Source: Mytilisepta virgata
Taxonomy: Eukaryota > Mollusca > Bivalvia > Mytilida > Mytilidae
Reading direction: 5' to 3'
Assembly (NCBI GenBank): GCA_028015205.1
Contig: CM051521.1
Location: 105,252,513 to 105,316,512 of the forward strand
DNA: 64,000 bases
Shown: one piece after another, positions 25,455 to 37,900 of the stretch
How the letters are laid out: the number at the start of each line of letters is the position of its first letter
How positions within the stretch are numbered: position 1 is the first letter of the stretch
Notes under the pieces: generated by a model
Told to the model about the DNA's origin: nothing
The model's input: the letters and a program-made list of their open reading frames with translations, nothing else
Database searches by the model: none
Program-made: the position numbers and the translations under genes

Positions 25455-26260
25455 TTTGTCATGCTTTATGCTGATGATACTGTACTATTGGCTGAATCTG
25501 CAAAAGATGTTCAAGAACAATTAAATGCCCTTGGTGAATACTGCGATGCATGGAAGCTCAAAGTAAATATTAATAAGACAAAAGTTTTGGTGTTTGGTTT
25601 GGTAGACTACAAGGAAATCTTAAATTTTATTATAAAAATGTAGATATTGAAATAGTTAAACAATTTCATTATCTTTGAGTTATTTTTACAAAAACAGCCA
25701 ATTTTTATGTAACCAAAATAGCGGATAAAGCACTTAAAGCAATGTATGAAGTGATAGAATTGGGTCGATTTTATAAATTACTGTTAGATTTATTTGATGA
25801 AATGGTAAAGCCTATCCTGATATATGGTTGTGAGGTCTGGAATTTTGGTACAATTGAAATACTAGAACGAGTCCACTTGAAATTCTGTAAAATTCTTTTA
25901 AACCTAAAATTTTCAACCCCGAATTATATGATATATGGGGAGCTAGGCAGACACCCCATTAATATTGATATAAAAGTGAGAATTGTTACGTATTGGTCTA
26001 AAATAGTTAGTGGTAAGCAGTCAAAACTATCTAGTATATTATATAAGCTTTATAAAAGATTGAATGAACATAGAAATATGCGTTTAAGTTGGATCGATTA
26101 TGTACAACTGGTTTTAGATCAAAGTGGATATTCATATATTTGGGCAAATGAAAATTTCTATAACACTGAATGGCTAAAAAGCACTGGAAAACGGCGATTG
26201 CTTGATCAGTTTGTGCAAAATTGGCAATCGTCCAATTGTTTGAATCATCTAAAGCATTGA
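25455..26260 (+). pseudogene. 5'-truncated LINE (non-LTR) reverse transcriptase
   Basis: Starts within the RT palm: MLYADDTVLLAES contains the catalytic YADD box, followed by WKLKVNINKTKVLVFG. One frameshift (about 25610-25625) and one in-frame TGA (about 25676) interrupt it. The second part includes KPILIYGCEVWNFG, typical of the thumb region of CR1/Jockey-type elements, and ends at a stop at 26258-26260. The N-terminal RT and any endonuclease are missing, so it is inactive. Confidence 0.88.
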
Positions 26261-26388
26261 ATTATAGAATTGTTAAAGTAAACTTTGAATTCGAAGAATA
26301 TTTTAATATACTAACCCTCTATCCCGTTGTAACCTTATTGATTCCCTCATATTTGTATATATTGTATATAGTATTGTTTCTGGTTTTG

Positions 26389-27480
26389 TTATACCCGCAC
26401 TTTCGAATGAAAGTTCGGGTATATTGTCGTTGCGGTCGTTCGTTCGTCCGTCTGTCCGTCCGTTCGTCACACCGTGGGCTTTCTTGTGACACAAACTCCT
26501 CCTTCACTTTTGAATTTTTACCAATTTTTGTGCAGTATTGTTGCTTACTAACTGAAAAAGCGCAATAAGGTTTTGGAATTCCAAATTTTTAAAAGAGGGC
26601 CTGGGAAGGATCGACCAGAAAGGGCCAGATTATACAAAGAGCCTTGTGACGTGAACTCCTCTTCCATTTTTTAATTTAAACCAAATATATTGTTGCCATA
26701 ATGTTGCTTACCAACTGTAGATGCGCAATTACAGTTTTGGAATTCCAAATTTTTTAAAAGGGGGAGGGAGGGACCAAAAAGGGCCGAAACAGAAAAAAGG
26801 TATAATTACTAGAATAACTATGTCATATTGTTGCTTGCTAACTGCAGATGCGCAAAAGGTTTGGGAATTCCAAATTTCTTAAAGAGGCCTGGGAGGGACC
26901 AAAAAGGTCCAAAATAGTCAAAGAGCCTTGTGACGCGAACTCCTATTTCATTTTTGAATTTAAATCATTTTTATTGTTGCTTACCAACTGTAGATGCGCA
27001 ATAAGGTTTTGGAATTCCAATTTTTTTTAAAGGAGGTGGGAGGGACCAAAAAGGGCCGAAACAGAAAAACACCATAATTACTAAAATGTTATCTAAAGAA
27101 ACAAAATTGAAGAAATTTGTGAATTTCAGTTTAAGGGGCTATAGGTCCCTAAAAGGGTCCAAACAGTTAAATTATAGTAAAAGTGGGTTGTTACAGATGC
27201 AAACTGTAATGCTAAGCATGCTTTTATTTTGCATTGTGAGGATTTAAAGGGCCAAAAAGGGAAAAGAGGCCAAAAAGTTAGATTACAGTAAAAGTTGGTT
27301 CTGATATATCTCTGCAAAGGCTATTTGTTAAAGATGCAAACTGTAATGGGATGGAAACTGAAAAATTTTAAGAATGTTTATTTACAAATAAATGTGGGGT
27401 GCGGGTATAGCTGTCGTTCCTACATCCCCTACCTCTGGTTATATTTATGTTGTTGTTGTTCTCTGCACCAATGCATAAAT
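26389..27480 (+). mobile_element. Repeat family C, best copy (palindromic head, cgtccgtccg tract)
   Basis: Head: atacccgcactttcgaatga with its inverse ttcgggtat, then repeated cgtccgtc. The body has three or four units with gatgcgcaataaggttttgg, agagggcctgggagggacc and aaaaagggcc. The tail has ggggtgcgggtatagctgtc. Non-coding; several copies lie in 24-28 kb. Confidence 0.65.
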
Positions 27481-28566
27481 TGGCTGGATGAAAATAAAGA
27501 TATATATATATTAAGGTTTTAGCATTTTAATTTTCTAAAATTGGGGTGCACAGGGGTCTAATTTCGAATATTATCAATTTAAGCTTGTGACGTAAACTCC
27601 TCGCTCATTTTTTAATTTATGCATTTTATTTCTATACAGTATAGTGTCATGCACGATATGTAGACGTGCAATTAGGTTTTAGAATTGACCAATACGGATA
27701 AATCTTTAAAAACAATTATGAATTTAATTAAGCTTGTGACCTAAACTTTCCTTTTCATTTGTAATTGGAGCTAATGATTTAATTTCTTCATAGGATGACT
27801 GCATAACATCTTTAAATGGGCATAAGGTTTTAGATTTTGCATTTGGATAAGTGTCCCATTTTAAATTTATGTATTTTATCATTAACAGTTATGTCAAACA
27901 CCATAAGTAGATATCCAATAAGGTTTTAGACTTTAGATTTCAAAAACTTGGGGTCCACAATTAATGGTTGAATTTTCTTAAAAGCTTGTGACCTATACCA
28001 CTATTTCATCTTTCATTTGATACATTTTATTTCTTAACAGTATTGTCATACGCCATTTGATCGCATTGTCATGATCACATGGATCAGAAACTGATTCATC
28101 ATAATCAGAAACTGATTCATTGATAAATTAGGTTTTAGATTTTATTTGCTCCTTCGGTATATTTGTCCTCCTTAGTCGCAGCTATACAAAAATCCTGTAG
28201 GTCTATATACATATTTAAAAACAAATTATTATAATAGATTTATTCTAAAAATCAATATATATATGAGCCAAATGTTGGAAACAAATTAAACTATATCCAT
28301 TAAAAAAGTCCCATTCATTAATGTTTTAGTAATCACAAATATATAGACAACGAAGTGAAATCAGGAGTTGTTAAGATGTTAACAAAATATAACTTTAATT
28401 GCTAATAGACACAACAAATAGCAAAAAAAAAAAAACAGTTTTATTGATATTTTTCTGTACAGATACCCCCTTCCAACTATTAGCCAGGCCGCAAGACAGT
28501 AAATCGGAGCTATGGCACGCCTTATTTATATTTATTCCACATTCAAGATATCTTATATAATGGGAA
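27481..28566. other. Intergenic, diverged family C units then unique AT-rich DNA
   Basis: 27510-28150 repeats the family C phrases (aaggttttag, agcttgtgacgtaaactcct). 28150-28566 holds no recognisable feature. Confidence 0.5.
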
Positions 28567-28757
28567 TCACTCACGGATTTTTTTTCCCAATAGACGTCGA
28601 CGAGAGATTTTGTTCAGAAGTTGGTCCCCTGTGTCAAAAGGAGATCCATACATTGTATTAAATATGTGTCCCAGAAAACCCAAAACTTGTTCTTCACAGA
28701 ACAGCTTAGAAAAATTTAAAACAGGATGCAAACAAGCTTTTAATGGTCTTATTCTGT
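28567..28757 (-). CDS. Possible terminal exon of an unrecognised minus-strand gene
   Basis: After an acceptor-like taataacag (28750s) the minus strand reads about 60 protein-like codons: IRPLKACLHPVLNFSKLF, CEEQVLGFLGHIFNTMYG, then GDQLLNKISRRRLLGKKIRE and a stop. It also contains a perfect GTGAGT donor five bases before the stop, so it could instead be an internal exon. It lies just upstream of TMEM104 on the other strand. No ATG lies in the first half. I do not recognise the family, and no partner exon was confirmed. Confidence 0.35.
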
Positions 28758-28861
28758 TATTACAAAGATTGTCAATTTTATTAACAGGGGAGAGCACTCC
28801 TACTCTAAAGTGTCATGTGAGCGTCCGTACTAACGAGTGTCTCAAAAGCAAACAAGTCAGA

Positions 28862-28906
28862 ATGGCAGGAGAAATAACAGAAACAGGCGACACATATTCT
28901 AAATTG
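28862..28906 (+). CDS. TMEM104: TMEM104 exon 1 (start codon)
   Basis: MAGEITETGDTYSKL, 15 codons, nearly identical to the vertebrate N-terminus, which also has 15 residues before VGL. It ends at a GTAAAC donor, phase 0. The frame is open upstream with an earlier ATG at 28610, but conservation fixes this start (context tcagaATGg). Confidence 0.95.
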
Positions 28907-31900
28907 GTAAACAGTTAGCCTAAGACTGTGTTCTGTTGAACATTTTTGGTCATTTTTAAGCTAAGGTATTGCACGGCCACCAATCGCTCTAAGCAAGGAC
29001 GTATGTTAGTTATAAGTCCTTACTCTAAGTCACAGCCAAATGCTGTGAAAGAAAAAAGTTTAGAGGAATTTCCGGTTGTGACTTGGAGGAAACTGTTGAC
29101 TTGACCTTTTGCAGGTAGGTCGTACATTTATGGCCCCGTATGAGGTTTTTAAAGAGAATATGAAAATTCTAAGAATGTCATCATACCCTTTAATAATTTC
29201 CCTGTCACATATTAACAGCGTTTTTACATCTGTAGTATTATGTTGGCGCTACAAATTTTGGCAGACAGAAGTTGATTTGTTTCATGCTGCAGACGGAATT
29301 TCAAATCGTGTTTTCCGGAGCGAAATGGTTGTTTCTGGATATTTTTTTTTTATTCAAAAGGATTCTATTTGACGACCAAACATTCAAGTCACCTTTAATT
29401 AACCAAAGTCTTTGAATTGCCAACAAATACAGACATTTAGTGCAATGCTGTGACTGGGAGAGACTTCTTGCAACTTGGAGGAACTAGATGTGATTTGGAG
29501 GAATCAATAATTAGTAAATTCAGTGGAGTATTATATGATCATGATATGAAAGTTGTCTTTCCGATTTTAAATGTATTTTCCCCCATAGACTCGACCTTGA
29601 AAATGGAATGGCATATAGTTTTACCCTTGTTCTTCCGTCCAGATTCATTTAGGTTTCTGTTTTGGGTTCATTTCTGAGCAACACTTTGTGCAACACATCA
29701 ATGATATTTTACCGCTACAATGGACTTGCATAGCACAACAGGTTTCAGCAATGATTAAAGCATGTTGACCTATATTGTATGCTTGAATGAATCTGGTTAG
29801 TGTTCAGGACCATTTCTTAGCAACTATTTCTGGTTCATCAATAGAATTAACACCTGCAATGTTCTTTTATAGTACAAGAGGTTTCAACAACAATTGAGTC
29901 ACCTTGACCTACATTTAACGTTTGATTAATTCTGGTGAAATATTGAGTTTAAATAAATTTTTAGCAACTATATGTGGTACATCAATGATACCTCAAACAT
30001 GCAATTGTCTTTTATGGAGCAACACACATAATTAACAATTGGGTTACCCTTACCTAGTATATTTTATGTTTGATCACCTCAGGTTAAAATGTTGTGTGAT
30101 GGTCCATTTCTAATGACCATTTGTGCTACAGAATTGATATTTTACAGGTGTAATATATACTACAGCATTTTCAGTAACAATGAGGTAAAGTTGACTTAAA
30201 TATATCAGCTATCCGTCGACTGTCTATGATCGCTGTTCTAATCGTAGTTACCTTGATTTCTCCCTTATAGTGTCAACCAAGGCTCATAATAAATTATTCA
30301 AAATTTCCTTTGTAGAGAGAATGGGGTCATTTAAAGGAAAACGAACAAAAAGGGACTCTTCCTAACAAGGATAAAACCGAGAACTCATATGAAGAGGAAG
30401 GCATGCTTTGTATTGACACACTTAAAATCACCTGCAAGAAAACGATTTTTCAATTCTACACCAGTTAAAAGCCCAACTCCCAAGTTCCCTAGACATAATT
30501 GGTCAAGTACTATTTTTTTTATATCAACCCCAAGATCAGATAAAAAGGGACTAAAATAATTAAGATTTGATAATGATCACAGAAATATGAGTAAGCAGGA
30601 TGTAGAATATACCTTCATCAATAGTGATGAAGATGATCTTCAAAACAATCAGGTAGATAAGGATATATTACGAAATAATGATAATGATAATAACAAGAAT
30701 GATACCATTGAAAATAAGGAAGATGCTGAATATTACCAGGAAGATAATGTAATGATACCATTGAAATGATCGGTGGAGGAACACTACACAGGAAATAATC
30801 ATCTTGAACAAATTATAGAAATGTTACAAGTGGTTTTAGAAGAACTGTCTTCAGTGGATCAGGATAGTACATTTTGTACATTTTGTAAACTCGTGTCGGA
30901 AAAAAATTTCCAAAAAAAACATCGCATTTTCACCCTAGTTTACTGCCCTGGGGCTGGGTAGTTTTCTCTGTAAATTTATAGTATTAATTTAATGTAATGA
31001 ATCATAGAAATTTGTAATCCTTTTATTAAGCAACTATTATACTAACTTTACAATCTTACAATTAAAATTTTTTTTGTTCATTTGAAATTTGAAAACATTT
31101 AATTATAAGGAATGTTTCCAGTTTTTGAACATGTTATAGAATAGAATAGAATAGAATAGAATGTTATACGATATAACCTGGTTTGGGTCAGTTTTCGCAT
31201 ATTATGAATGGCGTAAACTGACCTAACCAGGTTATTGAAGTATAACATGTTGAAAAATTGGAAACATTCCTTATAATTTAATTTCCAAAGAGAAGTACAA
31301 TAATCCCTAGATTCAACCATCAATAATGGCATGGGACCATTTGAATTTACAAGTGATGGATTAATCTGTTGGTGATGTCTTAAGACCAAACCAGGTTATA
31401 CAGTATAACCAGTGTTGCTCTATGCTGTTCAGCCAATCAAAATGCAGTATTCAAATCAAATTAAATTATAATACCTGGGAATAATATTGATTTAGGGTGA
31501 AAACAATCCTGGTGAAACTATCCAGAGAAAAATGTATTAGGGTTAAACAACTTGAGTAACTGTAATTTGACCTGCAATTACTTTTAATACAGTAGTATCC
31601 CCTTATTCTGTGCATCCCCTAATTTTGCAAACCTGTTATTTTGGTACTTTCCACATGAGTGTTTAAAAGTATACATAATTTGTTTTGTTCATTTCCAAAC
31701 TTTATTCCATTTTGTATCCAATAAATTTTGGTATGAATCAACAGTCCGTTTGTGGAATGGTTTTTCTGAATAATCTTTAAAAATGCTAAGACCCCATCTG
31801 TAAACATCTTTTTTGGCAAATTGAAACAACGCGTTGATGAAATAATTTAGAACATTAAACTTTTCCCACCGTTCTACATCTGCTTTAACTGATGCAATTC

Positions 31901-34900
31901 CAAAATTTTTGAAGTACAACACTGCCAATGTCATTTTCTGAGGAAGATGCATAAAATTAGGGAACATTTCACAGCCTTGCAAAAACAATGGTTATGATGT
32001 TTCTACATGAATTATCGGAAAAATGTATAACAATTTGAAGTAATCTGCCTATTGTTTTGACAAAAGAATAATTATTCTATGTTGTTAACAAACATTTGTG
32101 TGTTGTTCTTGGTTATCAGTCTTCAATTTGTTACGAAAAGGCTTAGGTGTGCAGACATTGGGGACTGCATTGTACATTTCAATTACAATATGCCATATTT
32201 TTAAATATAAATATTTTGGATGAATCATATTGGATCATTGTGTTCTCTGTACAAAAGTACTACAAATCTCTCAACAGAACAATATCAACAAGGGCAGATG
32301 CATCCGGCTTTAAGCAGTGTTCAAAATTCAGCACAAGACATTTGAAGACTGTCTATCATGTTAAAGATCATAACTGGCACATACATACTTCAAAGCAATC
32401 ATGCAATATACAACCAAATTGAAGTTAACCCGCTGTGTCAATTGTGCAAAAAGGATGATGAAATCCTAGATCATTTGTTATTAGCCTGTGACTCTCTCCT
32501 GTGGAAGAGAACTGTACCTGCAAGAGCTTGGAAATGTAGTCAATCAAAATACTCCTTGTCAAAAATGCAACTTTGGGAAAATTGACAAAATAGAAACTCA
32601 ACTGATAGTAGATGCTGGTGCCTTGCTTTGTAGCTGCCCGTGCAAATGTGGCTGTCTGGAATTCATTCATCCAGAGGAGTATATAAGTCACAAACTGTGC
32701 AAGTCACTACACCATGGACGAAATATTCTATTGTCGACAATGCCATCAAATCAAAAGCTTGGACTATAGCATAATCCAACAGTAATATTGCAATCACCCA
32801 GTCTGCGTCTCAACAGTTACCGTCGGTATTAGATTTTAAAACGTTACTGGTGTGTGCATTCCTTTGGTACTCTGGTTTTAAATCTTAAATTGTACCGGTA
32901 AATAGCCTTACCCATGTGCACTGTTTTTAGATCTTAAACTGTAAATTGCTAGATTCTGTGTGTACATATATTAACATTTTATAACTCGTATCTAGTGTGT
33001 TTCTATAAAAGGAATGACCTTCATAGAAGATAGATAGACATGGCAATGACACATTGATCTTAAAAGTTACAAAGTTTACATGTATAAAATTTATTCATGG
33101 AGAACAACCGACTTGTCTATTTGTCAAATAATAATTATTGATGATTTTGTAATGCAAGTTTTTTTGCAGCATTTGAAAAACCCTCTTCCGACTGGGCGAT
33201 TTTGGTACCCCATCATTATGTATAAAATTTTTCCAGTTTGCAGAAATATTTTTCTTAAATGTTGAAATATTGACAATAAATTAAAGATACAACTTTTCAC
33301 AATAGAATCAGAAAAGTTAGTTAAGAATTGCACCAATTTCAATATTCATAGGATCCTATTTCATATATATAATGATATGTGCATGTAAATGATATATAAG
33401 ATAGTCTTTATTGCAGAAAAGAACAAAAATCCCAATGGGTTAACGTTAATGCAAACAACAAAGTACAAACACAAATGTAAATTTGAAGTTTAAATTTAGG
33501 TCATATGCTACTAATTAATGGATATGGATTGACAAAGGTGGATTTCATTTTTGCATCTCTATCAATTTGCTTTATGTAGTATACAACACTGGACAAAATA
33601 TCTTTCCCTGGATTTAGAATAAATAGAATATTGATAGAAATTATTATTTCCATAATGATTTCAAATTAATTATTGTAGTTTTATTCTTTTTTTTTAATGT
33701 TATTGATGATATGTTTTGTTTGTTAAAGAAGTTTAAATAATAAAAGTGCCAAATAATTTAACATTTGTAATGTAATAAATATCCTTGGGTAGATAATTCG
33801 TGGTGCTAACAAATGTAACCAAGGCAGTATTAAAAAAGACTGAAACTAGTTTTATTTATTTTAAATGCTTATTATACATTTGTAATATAGACAATACATC
33901 TCAATTACCAGATTATATTTTAAAAATAAAATGCTCCGCTGGGCGCAGCTTAATACGGCCGCAGAGTTCGTACCCTGAACAGTTGGGGCAAGTATGGACA
34001 CATCATTCAAGCTTGATACAGCACTGAATTTGGATTGTGAATAAATATTTGACACAGCATAGGTTTCTGACACAGAATTAATGTGATTTAAGAACTTAAA
34101 AATTTTTAATTTACCTATTCAAACCATATCAGTATTATTTGCTTTTATATATAAATCAGAAATAACCAATTTAAAATGGAAAATTTTAAAGAAGTTTAAT
34201 TTTGGACCCTTTGGACCTTAATGTAGACCAATTTGAAAATGGGACCAAAAATTAAGAATCTAAATACACAGTTAGATTCGGCATATCAAAAAACCCCAAT
34301 AGTTCAATTTTTGATGAAATCAAATAAAGTTCAATTTTGGACCCTTTAAACCTCAATGTGGACCAATTTGATAACCGGGCCCAAATATCAATTTCTTGCT
34401 ATTGCACAATACTGTGCAATTGAAGATTTCTTGCTATTGTGCAATACTGTGCAATTGAAGATTTCTGGCTATTGTGCAATACTGTGCAATTGAAAATTTC
34501 TTGCTATTGCACAATACTTATTATAATAATTTACACATCCTGTTTGGTGTGTATCTCTTGCCTTATCATTATTATTTGCTTTTATATATAAATCAGAAAT
34601 TTGTTAATAAAGTTTTTGGCAAATTTCCAATGTACATAATTTAAAAGCAGTTTAGATGAGATAAACAAAAAAGCTTAATCAGCAACATTTTATATTGGCA
34701 AATTTCCAATGAAGTTCATTAAACTAAAGTTATTGGCAAATTTCCAATGGAATTTATTAATAATAAAGTTTTTGGCAAATTTCCAATATAAATAATTTAA
34801 AAGCAGTTTAGGGGAGATATTCAAATGAGTTTCAGTTACCAACCTTACACTGCCTTTTAAATTATGTTTTGTACTTAAGTAATTGTCCATTAACCTGGAA

Positions 34901-37900
34901 ACCCTTTTCCCCCCTTTTTTGCACCTTATTCCTTAATGGTTTAAGCCATAACTACCAAAGACAATTCTTACCATCCCTTTGTGGTATTCCAATATCCAAA
35001 ATCTAAATACATGGTTAGATTCAGCATATCAAAGAACCCCAAGAATTCAATTTTTGATGAAATCAAATAAAGTTCAATTTTGGACCCTCTAAACATCAAT
35101 GTGGACCAATTTAATAACTGGGCCCAAATATAAAAAATCTAAATACATGGTTAGATTCAGCATATCAAAGAACCCCATATATTCAATTTTTGTTGAAATC
35201 AAACAAAGTTTAATTTTGGACCCCGATTTGGACCAACTTGAAAACTGGGCCCATAATAAAAAAAACTAAGTACATGTTTAGATTCAGCAAGAATTCAATT
35301 TTTGTTAAAATCAAACTAAGTTTAATTTTGGACCCTTTGGACCTTAATGTAGACCAATTTGAAAACGGGACCAAAAATTAAGAATCTAAATACACGGTTA
35401 GATTCAGCATATCAAAGAACCCCAATGGTTCAATTTTCAATGAAATCAAACAAAGTTTAATTTTGGACCCTTTTGGCCCCTAATTCCTAAACTGTTGGGA
35501 CCAAAACTCCCAAAATCAATCCACACCTTCCTTTTGTGGTCATAAACCTTGGGTTTAAATTTCATAGATTTCTATTTACTTATACTAAAGTTATTGTGCA
35601 AAAACCAAGAAAAATGCTTATTTGGGCCCTTTTTTTAGCCTCAAATTCCTAAGCTTTTGGGACCAAAACTCGCAAAAACAATCCCAACCATCCTTTTGTG
35701 GTCTTAAACCTTGTGTTAAAATTTCATAGATTTCTATTTACTTATACTAGAGTTATTGTGTGAAAACCAAGAAAAATGATTATTGGGCCTTTTTTGGCCC
35801 CTAATTCTTTAACTGTTGGGACCAAAACTCCCAAAATCAATCCCAACCTTCCTTTTGTGGTCATAAACCTTGTGTTTAAATTTCTTAGATTTCTATTAAC
35901 TTATACTAAAGTTATAGTGCAAAAACCAAATGTCTTCGGACGACGACGATGACGCCGGACGACGACAACGACGTAGATGCCAACGTCATACCAATATACG
36001 ACCGCAAAAATTTTGCGGTCGTATAATAATGTTGTTACTTTATTAAATATTCAAAACAATTGAATATTTATTTTACCTTCTTTTTCAGGTTGGGTTAATT
36101 TACATCTTTAACTTAATAGTGGGGACAGGAGCCTTAACAATGCCAAATGCTTTTGCTACTGCAGGCTGGTTGCTGAGTTTAGTTACAATAGTCTTGTTGG
36201 CTGTAATAAGGTAAATTTATTGGCCACTGCAGGTTGGTTGCTAAATGTGGATATGATAGTCTTGTTTGCTATAATCAGGTAAATTTATTGGCCACTGAAG
36301 GCTAGTAGCTAAATGTGGATATAATAGTCTTATTGGCTGTGATCAGGTAAATTTATTGGTCAATGTAGGCTGGTTGCTAAATGTGGATATAATAGTCTTG
36401 TTGGCTATATTGTGTACTGCAGCCTATTGCTAAGGCAAAAACAAAATATATGTCTGTTTAAGGTTACATTGTGACAAAAAATAGGGTAGGTAGGTAGGCA
36501 AAATCATTCTATTTTGAAAAAGTATTTTACATAGACTCCTAAGGGAGAAAAAATGGTCAGCAGATGTTCTGTTATGGAAATAATTAGCGACATTTTTATC
36601 CTAAAATGGGAATAAAATGGATTAAGGTAGGCACAAAAATAGGGTAGGTACAGTAACCTTAAACACATATACATGTATATATTTTTTTGGCCTAAGTGTG
36701 GATACAACAGTCTTGTTTGCTATAATCAGGTAAATTTATTGGCTACTGCATAAACCATAGCTTTGTTTGCTATAATTAGGTAAATATATTGGCTACTGAA
36801 GACTGGTTGCTAAGTCTATAGTTACCATAGCTTTGTTTGCTATAATTAGGTAAATATATTGGCTTCTTTAGCTTTATTGTTGAGTCTTGTTATAGTAGTC
36901 TTGTTTTGGCTATAATAAGGTAAATTTAGAGGTACTGTTGCCAGGTTCCTGAGTGCAGTATATGTGTTGGTTGTTATAAAGTTAATGTATTTTTTGTTTA
37001 GGCTTGTTGCTGACAACTATGTAACCACAAAATTCAATTTCCTCAAGAGAAATTATTACTGAGCCTTGAAAATTAATATTAATAAAAGTAAAATCACAGT
37101 TTATATTTTAAATGTTTATATTTTCAGTTATTTGACAGTGACATTTGTAACAGAAACCATGGCAATATCAAATGCAAAAATAAAGATCCACAAGAGGGTT
37201 TGTAGTGATGTGATTATAGTAAACGTCAATATGAATAACTGTATAGTAAAATTAATCGATGAATAATATATATTATCACTTTATTTCTACATCATTCTGC
37301 ATTTTCATCCATGTAGAAATATCTATACAGAGTTGTATAAATAGAAATGAATGAAGCTACGGTTTAAGTAAGTAATGTTGATGAGATAACAACTATAAAA
37401 ATACCAAATAAGTTTATTTTACAGCCTGCAAAAGAGCTTCAGATAACCCACATAAAGGCATGTTAAAAGTATTGAAATTATAACAGAGCGTAAAGAAACA
37501 TATTGGGTTTTTCATTTACATGTTTAAGTTCTTTTAAAATATCCGTTTCTAGAAATGAAAATCACAGAAATTAGGGGAGAGAAACCTGACTTTTTTTATG
37601 AAAACATATTATGTTCATTTGAATGTTAACCAAGATTTTCAAGAAATCCCTTCTACCTTGCACATACTAATATGGATACATTTTCACAACAACAAATTGT
37701 CATCTCAGGTTATTCTGAATATTTATAACAGTACCAATATTGTACACACAGTGTTTACAAGTGTTTTTGTTAACCTTGTCTACATACTTGTCAAACAAAT
37801 AAGTGATTGACAAATGCAGAAAATATTGTACTCAGTTTAGAAAAATATTGGTACTTATCAAAGAAGTACATTTTTTTTTCTTTTGCATATATAACTTCCA

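Larger units (their letters stand above)
28907..36088. other. TMEM104 intron 1 (7.2 kb)
   Basis: 28907-30320 shows no recognisable feature. 30320-32780 holds decayed ORF fragments (listed separately). 33015-33220 is repeat G. 33928-36024 is repeat copy C, which ends 65 bp before exon 2. Confidence 0.7.

Noticed and set aside
28610..28861. Upstream in-frame ATG giving TMEM104 a longer N-terminus
   Set aside because: Vertebrate TMEM104 begins at MAGEITETG, exactly at 28862, and the upstream residues show no conservation that I recognise.
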